From: Petrosia ficiformis
Taxonomy: Eukaryota > Porifera > Demospongiae > Haplosclerida > Petrosiidae
Direction: 5' to 3'
NCBI GenBank assembly: GCA_947044365.1
Contig: OX345641.1
Coordinates: 2,485,460-2,549,459 of the forward strand
Length of the DNA stretch: 64,000 nt
Shown: one piece after another, positions 22,801 to 33,300 of the stretch
Layout of the letters: every line of letters starts with the position of its first letter
How positions within the stretch are numbered: the first letter of the stretch is position 1
Translations under genes and position numbers: made by a program
The notes under the pieces: generated by a model
Database searches by the model: none
Seen by the model: only the letters and a program-made list of their open reading frames with translations
Told to the model about the DNA's origin: nothing

Positions 22801-24070
22801 CTTGTGATAGACACATGTGCTCATCTATACTGTGTTTCAAAGGTGTAATTATAATTTTAAGTAGTGCAACTATACTAGATGATGTTCATGTATTATTAAA
22901 CTGTTTAATGTCTTGTTCACTACAGGATAGAAAAACAGCTTTACATCTTGCTGCAGAGAAAGGTCACACTGATGTTGTAGATATCTTACTAAAAAAAGGT
23001 TTACATATGGACATAAATAAAAAGGATAAGGTAAGACTTGTAATAGATACATGTGCTTATCTATACTTGTTCTTCAAAGGGGTAATTATGATTTTTTTAA
23101 GTAGTGCAACTATATTAGATGATGTTCATGTGTAATGAAACTGTTTCATGACTTGTTCACTACAGGATGGAAAAACAGCTTTACCCCTATGAATAATGAA
23201 TTAGCCAGTAGAAAATTTGGCACGCTTTGCTTACTACTCTAGCTCCACCACTGACTGACTGACTTTGCTAACATGTTAGTACATGGTGCCAATGTAGTTA
23301 AGATAAAATTGCCAATAATGACCAATACCAGTTACTGAACTGGTTACACTACTTACCATACACTCTTTATTTTCAGTATTACTATCATTTCATTTGAGTG
23401 ATAAACCAGTATTTGTAATAAGTGTACTAATAATGGGATTCATATGATCATTTGTGCTGAAAGAATTAGATACCAGAAGATAGACATAACATTGGACGGG
23501 TACCATGCAGTTATCATAACATATCTTAAATCAGTATATCATTGTTACCTTCTACATACCAAACTTTGTTGGCTTTCTGTAGTAAAAGCTGTATATTGCA
23601 GTCATATTGTTGTTCTATACAAGTACATAATAACTATTTTATTCTTGCATATATATCATAGTAAATTTAACTATCAGTTTCACTTTCTACTGTACATTTA
23701 TATTCTGTTCTTACAGTATGCTGGAAAAACCTCTATATCTCATTCCGGTTTAGGAATGAAAAAATTACAAAGTCGTCATCGTCCTGGACTACATTATGAT
23801 AAACTACCACTCCCTGAAGAATATAGTAAGAAAACCATTATTAATCCTTACAGTACAGTACAGTTAGTCGATCCTTTGGAGATGAAAGTTGCTCAGGAAC
23901 CCAAGATATATGAAGATGTTTTTACTAAAACGAAACCGTTTTCCTCTGAAAGAAAAGTAGTTGGAGAAGTGAAAGAGAAAGATGATACACTACTTAATTG
24001 TTATTTTGCAACAATGATTGCATTAGCAATAATTAGCCTTGTTTTTCTTTTGTTTTTTTTCTATTTTTAG
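10485..24070 (+). CDS. gene B: CARD-like / middle domain / ankyrin repeats / C-terminal membrane anchor
   Basis: A 20-exon model with every junction in frame gives about 1,076 residues. Exons: 10485-10845, 11919-12844, 13931-14005, 14120-14209, ten 99-nt ankyrin exons (15871-19513), 19717-19806, 19946-20008, 20821-20901, 21576-21671, 22926-23030 and 23717-24070. The start is the first in-frame ATG, with A at -3 and G at +4, and it aligns with the starts of genes C and D. Domain order: death fold (about 10-110), middle domain (about 130-340), acidic linker (about 340-425), ankyrin repeats (430-959) and a C-terminal region with a hydrophobic end. I see no NACHT P-loop or kinase motif. A role as an intracellular scaffold or sensor is inferred from architecture only. 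The MULE upstream may alter its promoter. The exon at 23166 must be skipped, because it contains a stop. Confidence 0.75.
10846..11918. other. gene B intron 1
   Basis: Largely alignable with gene D intron 1 (53321-54216), so it predates their split. It contains a short degenerate TTAGGG-like patch at 11561-11596. No further exon is seen. Confidence 0.6.
11919..12844 (+). CDS. gene B exon 2: conserved middle domain and acidic linker
   Basis: One 926-nt exon (phase 1 to 0) encodes about 308 residues. It aligns end to end with gene D exon 2 and, more distantly, gene C exon 2. Conserved blocks are [40 protein letters not shown](I/L)VE and ISRNCIILTYSVLPFF followed by VVRDLTN. I do not recognise a named Pfam domain; similar blocks, as I recall, occur in many sponge and cnidarian death-fold proteins. 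The last third is Glu/Asp-rich (EIDREENIEDKLPTEEE), probably a disordered linker to the ankyrin repeats. Confidence 0.75.
13931..14209 (+). CDS. gene B exons 3-4: linker helix and first ankyrin repeat
   Basis: Exon 13931-14005 (25 codons, [20 protein letters not shown]...) and exon 14120-14209 (30 codons, [20 protein letters not shown]...GADVNYYS). The pair resembles the later pair 20821-20901 plus 21576-21671, so this two-exon block has been reused inside the gene. Both exons are phase 0-0 and conserved in genes C (32312-32386, 32496-32588) and D (56358-56432, 56543-56635). Confidence 0.8.
14387..15690. repeat. about 1.3-kb intron segment shared by genes B, C and D
   Basis: Nearly identical to 32774-34085 and 56821-58130, in the same intron of each paralogue. 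It includes an antisense open frame of 89 codons in all three copies (14387-14656 here). Its ends at about 14458 (cagaggcagattcag) and 14916 (ctggatccgccact) are partly inverted, suggesting an old non-autonomous DNA element of about 460 bp inside the segment. I see no evidence that the antisense frame is a gene, since intron identity alone would keep it open. Confidence 0.6.
15690..15740 (+). pseudogene. relict ankyrin exon end
   Basis: The end of an ankyrin exon (aacatggtgccaatgctaat, then aaggatata|gtaagg) preceded by unrelated sequence with an in-frame TAG. The same relict occurs at 34088-34130 (gene C) and 58126-58168 (gene D), so it predates the gene duplications. Confidence 0.7.
15871..17355 (+). 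CDS. gene B ankyrin exon array, first block (7 exons)
   Basis: Seven 99-nt phase 0-0 exons, each exactly one 33-residue ankyrin repeat: 15871-15969, 16102-16200, 16333-16431, 16564-16662, 16795-16893, 17026-17124 and 17257-17355. A typical repeat reads (L/W)[20 protein letters not shown] followed by [11 protein letters not shown]. From 16333 the spacing is exactly 231 bp. Two types alternate, one with [15 protein letters not shown] and one with [15 protein letters not shown], giving a 462-bp higher-order unit. The introns are as similar as the exons. Some repeats have Asp in place of the usual TPLH His. Confidence 0.9.
17385..18556. mobile_element. foldback-containing insertion in a gene B intron
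   Basis: It interrupts the otherwise constant ankyrin intron after the exon ending at 17355; the intron resumes at 18557. The left part opens with a small perfect hairpin (agagagtac/gtactctct, 17389-17410) and resembles 29487-29800. The right part is the palindrome at 18251-18556. No coding capacity is recognised. Target duplications are not clear. Confidence 0.65.
18251..18556. repeat. perfect 138-bp-arm palindrome
   Basis: Arms 18251-18388 and 18419-18556 are exact reverse complements by eye, with a 30-bp loop. Related but damaged copies lie at 2126-2200, 29860-30140, 43374-43603 and 47843-48080. The perfect match indicates a very recent origin, or conversion between the arms. Confidence 0.9.
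18658..19513 (+). CDS. gene B ankyrin exons, second block (3 exons)
   Basis: Exons 18658-18756, 18889-18987 and 19415-19513 are 99 nt each and phase 0-0. The last two are of the type ending [11 protein letters not shown]. The intron 18988-19414 is long because it holds three diverged copies of a 115-bp module, each with a leftover tagg|gtaagg donor but no exon body (near 19057, 19170 and 19284). These are footprints of deleted ankyrin exons. Confidence 0.85.
19717..21671 (+). CDS. gene B variant ankyrin block (90-63-81-96 nt exons)
   Basis: Four exons of characteristic lengths: 19717-19806 (ankyrin repeat ending GADVDS), 19946-20008 ([21 protein letters not shown]), 20821-20901 ([20 protein letters not shown]...) and 21576-21671 ([20 protein letters not shown]...). 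All are phase 0-0. The same four-exon block occurs twice in gene C (34722-35808, 37843-39894) and twice in gene D (58996-60049, 60836-62800), so it duplicates as a cassette with its long introns. Confidence 0.85.
20223..20460. repeat. conserved intron segment, three copies
   Basis: Lies inside the intron 20009-20820 and is nearly identical to 38340-38580 (gene C) and 61340-61575 (gene D). It travels with the 90-63-81-96 cassette. Open frames in it are short and differ between copies. Confidence 0.6.
21166..21282. repeat. intronic hairpin element, three copies
   Basis: Inverted arms (gcctgtttggaggcagttat... and ...ataactgcctcaaaacaggg) separated by about 45 bp. The same element is at 39385-39506 and 62296-62415, in the equivalent intron. 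It is a small foldback repeat carried along by the cassette. Confidence 0.75.
22478..22723 (-). mobile_element. 3' fragment of a non-LTR retrotransposon
   Basis: On the minus strand the translation contains a [15 protein letters not shown] block preceded by aromatic and basic residues, the typical end of the reverse-transcriptase ORF in CR1/Jockey-type LINEs. A matching fragment lies at 40698-40955 in the equivalent intron of gene C. The upstream RT portion is missing here but present in gene C (41160-42205). Confidence 0.6.
22926..23030 (+). CDS. gene B last ankyrin exon (105 nt)
   Basis: 35 codons, [20 protein letters not shown] then [15 protein letters not shown], phase 0-0. Closely matches gene C exon 44988-45092. 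A donor-end relict of another such exon (gtggataaa|gtaagtg) lies just upstream near 22790. Confidence 0.85.
23166..23200 (+). pseudogene. truncated ankyrin exon with in-frame stop
   Basis: After a normal acceptor the exon reads DGKTALPL and then TGA, where foreign sequence joins (similar to 45700-45740). The intact form is at 45228 in gene C. If spliced in, it would end gene B before its C-terminal exon. Confidence 0.75.
23717..24070 (+). CDS. gene B terminal exon: C-terminal region with tail anchor
   Basis: 118 codons including TAG, entered in phase 0 after ttacag. It starts YAGKTSISHSGLGMKK and is basic and polar (RHRPGLHYDKLPLPEE, NPYSTVQLVDPLEMK). The last about 22 residues are a single hydrophobic run (FATMIALAIISLVFLLFFFY) that ends the protein. 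Such a C-terminal segment with no signal peptide predicts a tail-anchored protein facing the cytosol, on the ER or mitochondrial outer membrane. The exon has no counterpart in gene C, which ends in a different Ser-rich exon. Confidence 0.7.
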   Translation, partial: YAGKTSISHSGLGMKKLQSRHRPGLHYDKLPLPEEYSKKTIINPYSTVQLVDPLEMKVAQEPKIYEDVFTKTKPFSSERKVVGEVKEKDDTLLNCYFATMIALAIISLVFLLFFFYF

Positions 24071-25135
24071 AATTTCCAGTAAACTTAATTATAATAATTA
24101 TACAATGAAACTATAATTAATTATTATTCATGCCTATTTGATACAAATTATTTGTTAGATTGTTTGGCTATGCTCACTTGCCATCATTGTTTTTTATTTT
24201 TAGAAACCTTTACACACTGCTGATAACTTGTTTGCTCATATTGACGAACTCCAACACTCAAATATCCTGACCGCTCAATAATGAGTTTTCAGCATGGAAC
24301 TTTAAGCCATTCTTTAAACACATTAACGGCCCACAGCTGAGATTTCTCAGTGTTCTTACAACTTGGCTTTTTCTAGATAAGTATACTTCATCATCACATG
24401 TCTTGATGAACCTTATTGTTGAGGGTGGTTGACAACCTTGTGCTATCACCGGTTTCTCAGAGAGTGGCTTATGACAAAAAAATAGGGGAAGGCCTTTTTT
24501 TCTCGTTTGACAAAATTTCACCTTCTTTACACTGAGTCATTGATTAAAAAGGATACTAACAGAGAAGACAAAAAAAGAAACTTCCTATAATGACAGTAAC
24601 GAGGCAATAATGGTGAATGTAAGTATTGCCAAGTAATAATTGTGTGAGTTTTGTAGAAATATCACCCTTAGGCCTCCAGCCCGCCCTCGGGTGATATTTC
24701 TACAAAACTTCCTTGGACAGCTGTATATGTAGTATATACACCTCATAATCATTATAATAAATTATTATATATATTACATATATATATACATATATATATA
24801 GTATATATGATATACACATACATACTATGTTTTATTTTATATTCACTGCTTTTCCTCATTCTTTCAAAGTTGATGAAACTGATATCATGCATGTCAGAAT
24901 GTTATTAATACCCTAATAACACATCGTGCCACATTGATATTAAAGACAAGTTAAGGAACTTGTATATACAATTACTTATTCAGTTCCAATAATTTATAAT
25001 AACCAACACCAATCACCAATCTGATTACTATTTAGAACATCACAATGTGACATATGCATGTATTTTTATTATGTACACTTATTTCTACTTTGATTATTAC
25101 AATTTACAGTAATAAGTGTAATTTTATCACTACAG
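24071..25135. other. gene B 3' flank with ankyrin-exon debris
   Basis: A perfect or near-perfect inverted repeat (gttttgtagaaatatcaccc and its complement) lies at 24650-24708. A decayed ankyrin exon lies at about 24855-24951, with recognisable words such as ataacacatcgtgccacatt but frame breaks. A possible ankyrin exon start (KPLHTA) follows an acceptor at about 24203. AT dinucleotide-rich sequence lies around 24760-24820. A minus-strand open frame at 24258-24521 has no recognisable motif. Confidence 0.5.
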
Positions 25136-25234
25136 AATGGCAGACATGCTTTACATTTAGCTGCTGAGAATGGTAATCCTGATGTCATTAATATGTTGAT
25201 AACACACGGTGCCAATGTGGATGCAAAGGATCTT
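25136..25234 (+). CDS. orphan ankyrin exon (99 nt)
   Basis: Intact splice sites and open frame: NGRHALHLAAENGNPDVINM then LITHGANVDAKDL, phase 0-0. It lies beyond gene B's terminal exon and before the ASPH relict. No following exon is recognised, so it may be left over from a longer ankyrin gene, or used in an alternative 3' end of gene B. Confidence 0.6.
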
Positions 25235-26162
25235 GTAAGTGAATTATATAACATATTTCATTGATTATAATTAGTGCTGGGAGATATTTGGAAATTTAGA
25301 CATATCACTGATTGTAGAGCTCCACTTGTTCATAACTTTTGTACATGCCACATACTGCATGTTGAAGTATAAAGGGCCATCTACTTCAGTTGCCATAGAC
25401 AATGAGATCACTGTAGTCTTTTGTAAGTATTCCAGTCTTATTGCAACAGACTTGTAATGTAGTTATAACTTAATTAATAGAATTTTTAATAGAAGCATAT
25501 GGTATAATTATTATAATCATCTATTATACGTTGGTATCTTGATATTGCTATAATATTACAGTGATATTGTATGTTCATAATAATTATAATGACAGTAATG
25601 ATAGGGTCACAACAACAGATTGCAAATGGACATATAGGGTGGAAGCAGCTGTGGATGTTAGGGGCATTAATATTCTTCTCACTAACCAAATGTTTTCACT
25701 CGCTACTATCTTTGAACACATTTATTGTTGGCTTTCTGTAAACAATGGTGGAATAGCGAACTTGTAAAAAGAGTGCAGTGCATTGACAATAATCAATGCA
25801 TGAAACATCACAGACTATTGCTCACATGTATTATGTCCCATGCATGGGTTTATCAGTGTTGATTAGAAAGAGAAGAATATTTCATTTGAAAATGAATGGT
25901 TTTAGCATGGTGATTTTTAGTTTTAGTTTCAATAGTCCACTCTCAAATCTTTTTGTCAGAATTCCATAATATAATAGACAAAATCATATCAATATCATGT
26001 GTAACATCCAAGTTAAAATAGGACACTTCGCTTCCATTATGAAAAGGTGTTCTATATATGGAGGTTCTGCTGTAGTCAGTAGAGTTCAGGATAGCTGGAC
26101 TTTTGCATATAAGTATTCGCATTTGTGGTTTTAACTATAGGTTTTCATTTCATTTACAATAG
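25235..26162. other. relict intron of ASPH copy 3
   Basis: From about 25700 the sequence aligns with 52060-52573, the last intron of the intact ASPH-like gene. Earlier ASPH exons are absent, so the 5' part of this unit was deleted. Confidence 0.55.
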
Positions 26163-26320
26163 GGAACTTCAAGGAGAGATGGTAGTTGTCATTGACGACT
26201 CCTTTGAACAAGAGGTGTGGTACAAAGAAAGCAAGTGAGGTTTACTGTTGATAGTAGAATTCTGGCATCCGAACGTGTTAGAAACAAAAAGAACTACGCT
26301 TTCTTCATTATCAATTTAGA
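26163..26320 (+). pseudogene. ASPH-like copy 3: terminal exon relict
   Basis: It matches the terminal exon of the intact copy (VVIDDSFEQEVWYKESK), then stops at TGA 26236-26238, where the others continue into the final strand and WHP motif. The normal final stop is also lost. The Gln in FEQEVW (CAA 26209-26211) is shared with the other copies. Confidence 0.85.
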
Positions 26321-26486
26321 TTAGTTCATTATTTTAATTGGGTGTTATAACAGTAGTATAAAATTATGCTTGTCATAATTGGGAGTTACTAAAACCCAAG
26401 ATGGCAGAATTTTCCATCCCATCCCATCCTGGATACTAAAGTTCAGGACTAAGTGAAGCGTTTCATGGAACTTAGCAACCAGGTAA

Positions 26487-26488
<2 letters not shown>

Positions 26489-26528
<40 letters not shown>
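26489..26528. repeat. (AT)n microsatellite
   Basis: About 40 bp of AT dinucleotides followed by more imperfect AT/TA sequence to about 26580. Confidence 0.95.
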
Positions 26529-26533
<5 letters not shown>

Positions 26534-26774
26534 CATATATGTATAGATATATAATATATATATAATATAATCATAATAATGAATAATGTATAATAGTTAA
26601 AAGACATGTATATTGTATATAATTATAGTATTTGAAAAACATTTTTACCCAGAATTCCAAGGCACATGCATGCAAGTTTTTGGGTGAAACACACCGGCCA
26701 TAAACGTCCAAGAACTTGTCTGCAACAATTAGGGGAGCGAAGCATTACAGACTTACAGTAACGCCCTTGCCAAT

Positions 26775-27013
26775 TAGTTTGGTTCCCAGACCGCCGCGCC
26801 TTATGCCATGGGCGAAGACGTCGACTGTCAGGAACAGTTACCTCAAATTCTTGGTCTAGGGGTAAAACGTCTTTTCCTCTTCAAAAAGGACGTACGTTGT
26901 AAATAACGTACTTTATGAGTGGAAAAGACGTTTGACGCTTGAGCCAAGAAGTTGAAGCAACTGTTCCAGACCGTCTTTCGCCCATAGGGCGTGGCGGTCT
27001 GGGAACGGGACAA
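26775..27013. mobile_element. hAT-like MITE directly upstream of gene C
   Basis: About 239 bp of imperfect foldback. The left arm (gttcccagaccgccgcgcc... 26782-26820) pairs with the right arm ending 27006, and inner segments also pair. It is flanked by an 8-bp direct repeat TTGCCAAT (26767-26774 and 27014-27021), the length made by hAT transposases. No coding capacity. It ends 25 bp before the gene C ATG. The terminal sequence resembles the hairpin upstream of gene D (52851-52905). Confidence 0.7.
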
Positions 27014-27038
27014 TTGCCAATAGGCAGACGTGTCAAAG

Positions 27039-27369
27039 ATGGCAGAAAAGAAATCTGACGTTCTGAGAAGTTGTTGTAGTCAATTGTGTAATGTGTTGGC
27101 TACTGCTCACACAACCATGATAAGCTTTACGTTAAAGTTGTACGAGAAACGAATCATTGATAAGAATACCAAGATTGAAATACTGGAGAGAAAAGGTTTG
27201 GAAGTAGCTAATATACTCATGGATCTGGTGATGATGAAGATAGATTTACGTCCTGAACGCCTGGAATTAGTGTTACAGATTATGCGAGAGCTGGAGGATC
27301 TACAAGATGTTGTTGAAATGATTCAGACTGAGAAGATTTACTATATAGCCATAGAGGAGACACAATCTA
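27039..27369 (+). CDS. gene C exon 1: CARD-like death-fold domain
   Basis: About 110 residues, [16 protein letters not shown]..., with the same pattern as gene B ([52 protein letters not shown]). It is more diverged than B is from D. An in-frame GTG lies 9 nt upstream, but ATG 27039 is the sensible start. The donor is phase 1 (TCT A|gtatgt). Confidence 0.65.
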
Positions 27370-30300
27370 GTATGTAACATTTCAAGTTACGAAGTAATGT
27401 TTTTATTAGGGTTACGTCTATATAGCAAATTACCTATTCATGTACAACCTATTAAGGTTGGACAATAATTCAATATATCGCATACATTGCACTGATTCCA
27501 ATAATCGTATTACATGATTATTGTCTGCCAGTATGCAAACAGAAAAGTACTTTGTTATGGCTTGAACACCTTCTAAACACATCAGACACCTTGAAATTTG
27601 TCTTGTAAAAATGTATGCATACCTTGCAGAAGCTAATGCAATTCACAGTGTCCGCACTTCATGAGTTTGCTTGTTTGTTTAGAAATGTTCAACAGTTTCT
27701 GGTCAGTCATTTATAATACAATATAACGTGCTCATAATTCAGTATTGCACAGGGTAAATGTTCTCAGAACATCTATAGTTACTAAAATGAGATGCATTGG
27801 CATAAGTGCACATGTAGGTTTACCATTATCTGTTGCACATATCTTAAAGTATATGTAGACACTACTTGTGATGCAAGACCTGAAAAATATAACTCGTGTG
27901 TGTGTGGTAGTCACATAATAATATCGGCTATGAATCTTATTAACGAGTCATGAATCTAATTATAAAAAATTAATTAATTTAATATACTTGAACAAAGTGC
28001 ACACAGGCTTATCACCTTCATAGTAGATTGGGTGTGGTTATGCGAGACTAGTCTTGTCCCTAGACAGCTAGACTAGTTATCATTATTATTTATAAAATGA
28101 AAGAACATGTGGGAATATCAAGACCAAAAATGCGCACCAGAGATGGTACATTAGCAAAACACTTAAGTCTAACCATATAACTCTACACACAAGTTATATC
28201 TTAGCTAGTTATAATTATGTAGTTAGCTATGTACTGTAATCATATATTTAGGATATATGGTAGGGATTTGTTGTTAAGGTACAGTTCCATTATTCTCGTG
28301 TGCTTTTTCCTTTGGTAATTCTACATGCTATTTGTTTTTTAATAAGACGTTTTTATTTTATTTAAATTACTTCATTTTATTTAAATTTAGAAAACATGTT
28401 GTCAAACAACATTCCCCTTAATTTATCTTGTTTTGTACCAGTGAAAGATCTCATACTATAATACAGTAGTATTGTCCCGGTAATTGAAACCAGTCTCTGG
28501 GTACAGCCATTACATGGAGACTGGTATCACAACACATCCCAACATTTGTGTTAGTTAAAGGTTCTCCTTAGTTATTAAAACACTTCTCTGGCTGCATATA
28601 CTGTATGTAGGAGACAATTCAACCTACCACTTCCACATCATGAGTGGCCATTTTTTCCTGAGCCATTCCTACTTAGAGAGTACTACTCTACTACCATGTT
28701 TCATTTAAATTTTGTCTAGTGTTTCATTAATTCATTTCTCATTTTCTTAAGATAATTGTAATGCAAACTAGTTCTGTAATTGAGAATTTATGATTCTACC
28801 TAAAATAAATTTGATGATATTTTTACTTCACTTGTACTAATTATGCATTTATGTGAAAAACATACTGGCTCTTCAACAAAACGTTGGTTTACAAATCATA
28901 TTAATTATTTTGCCAAATATACCAATCTTCATAATATCCCATTGAAATTGAGTCTAGCTTTCTTAAAGTAGAAAAGGTTTTAAAATGTTGTTATTGAAAG
29001 AAAATTACTAAATAAATTTATGAGTTCATAATTAATTCTTGGGTGTGGTAGATGTGATATTAAAAAAAACCTTGTCTCATAAATTACCTGGTGATGTCAA
29101 TGGTCCTTTTGTTCACTGAGATTATAAGTGGATAGGCACTGGACTAAAACGTTCACATTTGTAGAAGGGTAGAAGCCATTACTGCTAATTGAAAGATTCT
29201 GGAAATATTGTAGAAGAATTTGTAAAAGTATGAAATAAGAGTACTGTAAGAAAAAAGTACATAATAGCTAAAAGTGAAAGCTGAAGAGACCATTTTCATG
29301 TTTGAGACTAGTTGTTATAAGTTCAAGTCGTATTTATGAATTCAACATCCTTCTCCCTATTTTTAGATTTCAAGCTATTAGCTATGCATTATCACAATTC
29401 ATTCCTGCATTATTGTATTATTTGTACAGCCTGCATTTTACCAAATTGAGGTGTTGCCATAAGTTTAAAATTGAAAGATATAAACTATCAGAGAGTACCT
29501 CTATTTAGGGATGACACTGAAGAAAATGGCCACCCATACATTTCAATTGCAAGTGATGAGCAGACATCTCTGGTAATATATACAGATAAGTTGTAATGCA
29601 CAATTACCTTTTCATATTTTTATGACTACCAACACCTTCTAGATGGCCAAAGATTGTTGTTCTAGCACCATTCCAATTACATTCGTAGTAAAATTCTGAT
29701 AATTAATTTATAAATACTGGATAATATACACAAGACTAACTTTCTTTCAAAAGACCTTAATGCATTTATGATTGAATGATTTCTTATGATATACATATAT
29801 AAGTATTTCTGCAATCTACAAAAGCTATTCAGAAAAAAAACAAAACAACGAAAACAAGAAAAAAAAAAAAAAAAAACATTTTCAATAAAAATGAAAGATG
29901 TAGGAACGTCAAAACCCCAAAAAATGATTTCATATGATATACAATTATTCCACAATTATAATCCTACAGAAGTACAGCTCTGTATTTTGCTTTATAGCAG
30001 TATAAGTAGTTATGTAGAGTTATATAGAAGTGGTTTGTTTAATTTTGGTTACTATGTTAGCCTCCCAACTTTTTTCGGATGATTTTTGGGTTTTGACATC
30101 CCTACATTTTTCATTTTTATTAAAAAAGTTTTTTATTCTTTTAATTAAATTATAATTTGCTAGTAATTTATTTAAAATGCGAATGAGAAATATGGTAATA
30201 TGCACAAACACACAAGTAAATCCACTCCATCTATGTGGGCAAAGGTTAATATTTGAAGAGTTTTGTCTGTTGAATCGGTTTGTAATGACTGCAAATCAGT

Positions 30301-33300
30301 AACGTTTTTTTAAAATTACAGGTACTTTAGAAATGACCAATTGCAGAGTTGAAACAGATGAGACATTTGCTATTTCAACAGCTAAGAAACTGAAAGAAGA
30401 GTTTCTTAAACTTGTTGTTTTCATTTACAGTTGTTTGAGTGCTATTCATGATGTTGGTCTTATTAAACTTTATCTCAATTTGTTCTTGAATTTCGAGAGA
30501 CAAAACACACCAGCTGTTCAAAAGCACTTGCGTGAACTACAAGAAATTTCAACTGCAGATTCTATTCTGAACTACCTCATTGGTGCTGATTTTATTGGTT
30601 ACTTAAATTATGAACTTCTTACTATATTTCAGAAAGTGGTCAAGAGTGATAGCCTGGAATCCAGCAGTATGAGCTGCCACATACAACAGTATGAGCACCA
30701 ACATGATTCGTTTCTTAAAAACACGAATTTCACCACCATTGTTAATATCTTTAAGCGACATCCTGAGCTTGCTCCAGCTTCACCTATTGGCCTTCCCAAG
30801 TTTAATGTCCGATTTGAAAGTCCTTGGGAAGGGAGAAGTTTTTATAGTTGGAAAGAAGTGATCGAGAGGCGATCTTATTGGCCTCCTTATGGCATGATTG
30901 CAAGTATATCAAGGAATAGCATTATTCTTACCTTTGCTGTTTTTCCATTTTTTGTGCCGACTGTGGTGAGAGATTTAACAAACAAGAAAGTTTTAGCATT
31001 GTTGGGGAGAAAAAGATTGAGTATAGAGCTTTCTTCTGATCTTTTAAAGTTGCAAGAGGATATGGAAGCAGAAATATTTGAAGAGGAAAATATAGAAAAC
31101 AAATTGCCAACAAAAGTTGAGAATTTGAAACTCTCCACTGACGACCAGAATGTACCGGTGAGCAAAAGACCAGAGACAGAGTTAAGTTTTCTCAGTGAAG
31201 AGGATGGAGAGGGAATAGAAACATATGATGAGCAAGTACCTGTGATAACCAAGACCATTTTCACACGAGAACAGGTAATATAAGTCATACATTGCTTTAT
31301 AGTTACTACTGTATTTGAAAACAAGGGCATTTGTAGCATGCATATTTATGCTATGCCCATTATATGACTGAGTGCAAAACATCATGTAATACGTACTTTC
31401 ATGATGCATAACTAAATTAATTTATTTAGGAAATAAGAAGCAGAAAGTTAGACATAAAACATAGCCACACATTAAAAGATAATAGATGAGTAGTTGATGT
31501 ATTAGCTTTTTGATCTGTATTGTTTCACAGTGAACAAGATTCTTGAGTTACCTGCCATTTTACTATTATTATGGCCATCTCTATGATTAGCTCCAGTGAT
31601 GAGATTCATGATGGGAGTAGTCTGTTAATTAATTGTACATTAGTCTCGTCCCCAGCTGTACCCATTATATGTGAAGAAGCATGTAGCATCTTGGATTAAT
31701 ATTTTGGAACAAATGATGTTGCATTCCAGAATGCTAGAATACCAGTCAATTGGCAGATAGCTAAATTAAATATGTATTTAACGTTTTTAGAAGATTCAAT
31801 TGACTTCAAGATCTTCTTTCAGCTTCTGTCGTTAAATCCTTTATGAAATGCAAGATGATTGTGTGTTGTATATTCTAGCTGTACATAACCAAATGGTCTT
31901 GTGCTCTGATTTGGTTTGTTGTTGCTAGTGCATGTATGTTGGCTTAATGCTATGCTAAGATTTGTAGATCAGAAAATGAGTGCAGTTATTGTTAGATCTC
32001 CTGTTTTTAGATGTTATTGAGTTCCCATTGCTGGGAGCAAGACTATATAGCTGGATTACCTGTTTATTTTCACAAGTACACTTCCTCCTGTCCCACCCAA
32101 TCCCATACAAAATGGAGGGCTAAGTATTGAATTATTGTTTACTGATAACTCTATTTAGTGCAGTGGGCTATGATTTGTTATGATTAATGTGTGGAGTCTT
32201 TGGTTTATAAACACTTTGTATTCATGTTATTGATATTATGTTTTCTACTTGAACTGTTGCATTGTATATATAAAATGTTTGTCAAAACTCTATTTGTTTA
32301 TCACTGAACAGGATGATGATCTGATGGAAGTAGTCCACAGACAAGACCAAGCTATTGAAAGACTAATCCAGGAAGAAGGAAATCCTGTATGTGTTTAATA
32401 TCAAGTTACATAATCAAGATTTCAATATAATTCTCATGTTATATACATGTAACAGTATTTCAATATAATAAGTAGTCTTTTGTTACTTCATATAGAATGA
32501 GGCTTTGCTGGAAGCAGTTAGGACGGGTAACACCTCTGTTGTTGAGGGATTAATAAATCGTGGAGCTGATGTTAACTACAGTGATTGGGTCAGTTATATT
32601 GATCATTATTTGGTAATGAATTATTTGCATTTATCACAATGAACTACATCGAGACTGTTATAATTATTAGTGGGAAAATGTGTTTGATAATAGAATATTG
32701 CTAGAGAGCATTGTACTGTAATGACTTGAATATATATTTGCTTGTTTCTGGTGAAATATGAAGTATTAGTAGATTAGCTAACTGTTTTGTTATACACGCA
32801 AGTAGGTACTATACATGTATGTAGATGTTTATAGCAATAACTGACAGAGGCAGATTCAGAAAAACTGAGAAGGTGGCGAAGCGTGGTGAAACTTATATAG
32901 GTGATTGATTCCTTATTCATAGGGGTGTGGTCATTAATTTCCACCAATCTTTTGCTCTGGTGTGTAAAGCAAAGAAGCCTTCTTTGAGGGTGTAGGTTGA
33001 CAAAGTCTACAATTAAGGTCATATTGCATATCTTGTAGCACATTTTGATGGATTCTCACCATAAAAGTCAATTCTCTGTCATGGTTGGTCTGATAGACTA
33101 TGTCTTGAGAAACATTTGTTGACTTTTATACGTTTCATTCTCACAATCATTCGCTGATTCTGCACAGCCTGTCCTTACTAGTTCTTTGATGTTACGAAAG
33201 GAATATTTATGGTGTAGCATGGTTACAGCCACTAGTTCATTGAGCTTGCGAGGCTAGAAAAGAGTTCCATTGAAACCTACAAACCCCCTCTGGATCCGCC

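Noticed and set aside
10485..24070. NLR (NACHT) receptor
   Set aside because: No Walker A or B motif is visible in the middle-domain exon of any paralogue, so a nucleotide-binding receptor call is not supported.
24258..24521. Minus-strand 87-codon open frame
   Set aside because: No recognisable domain, no paralogous copy in the window and no splice or promoter context. Left unassigned.
29677..30211. Overlapping open frames on both strands
   Set aside because: They fall in a diverged foldback element and are Phe/Lys-rich low-complexity translations of AT-rich DNA.
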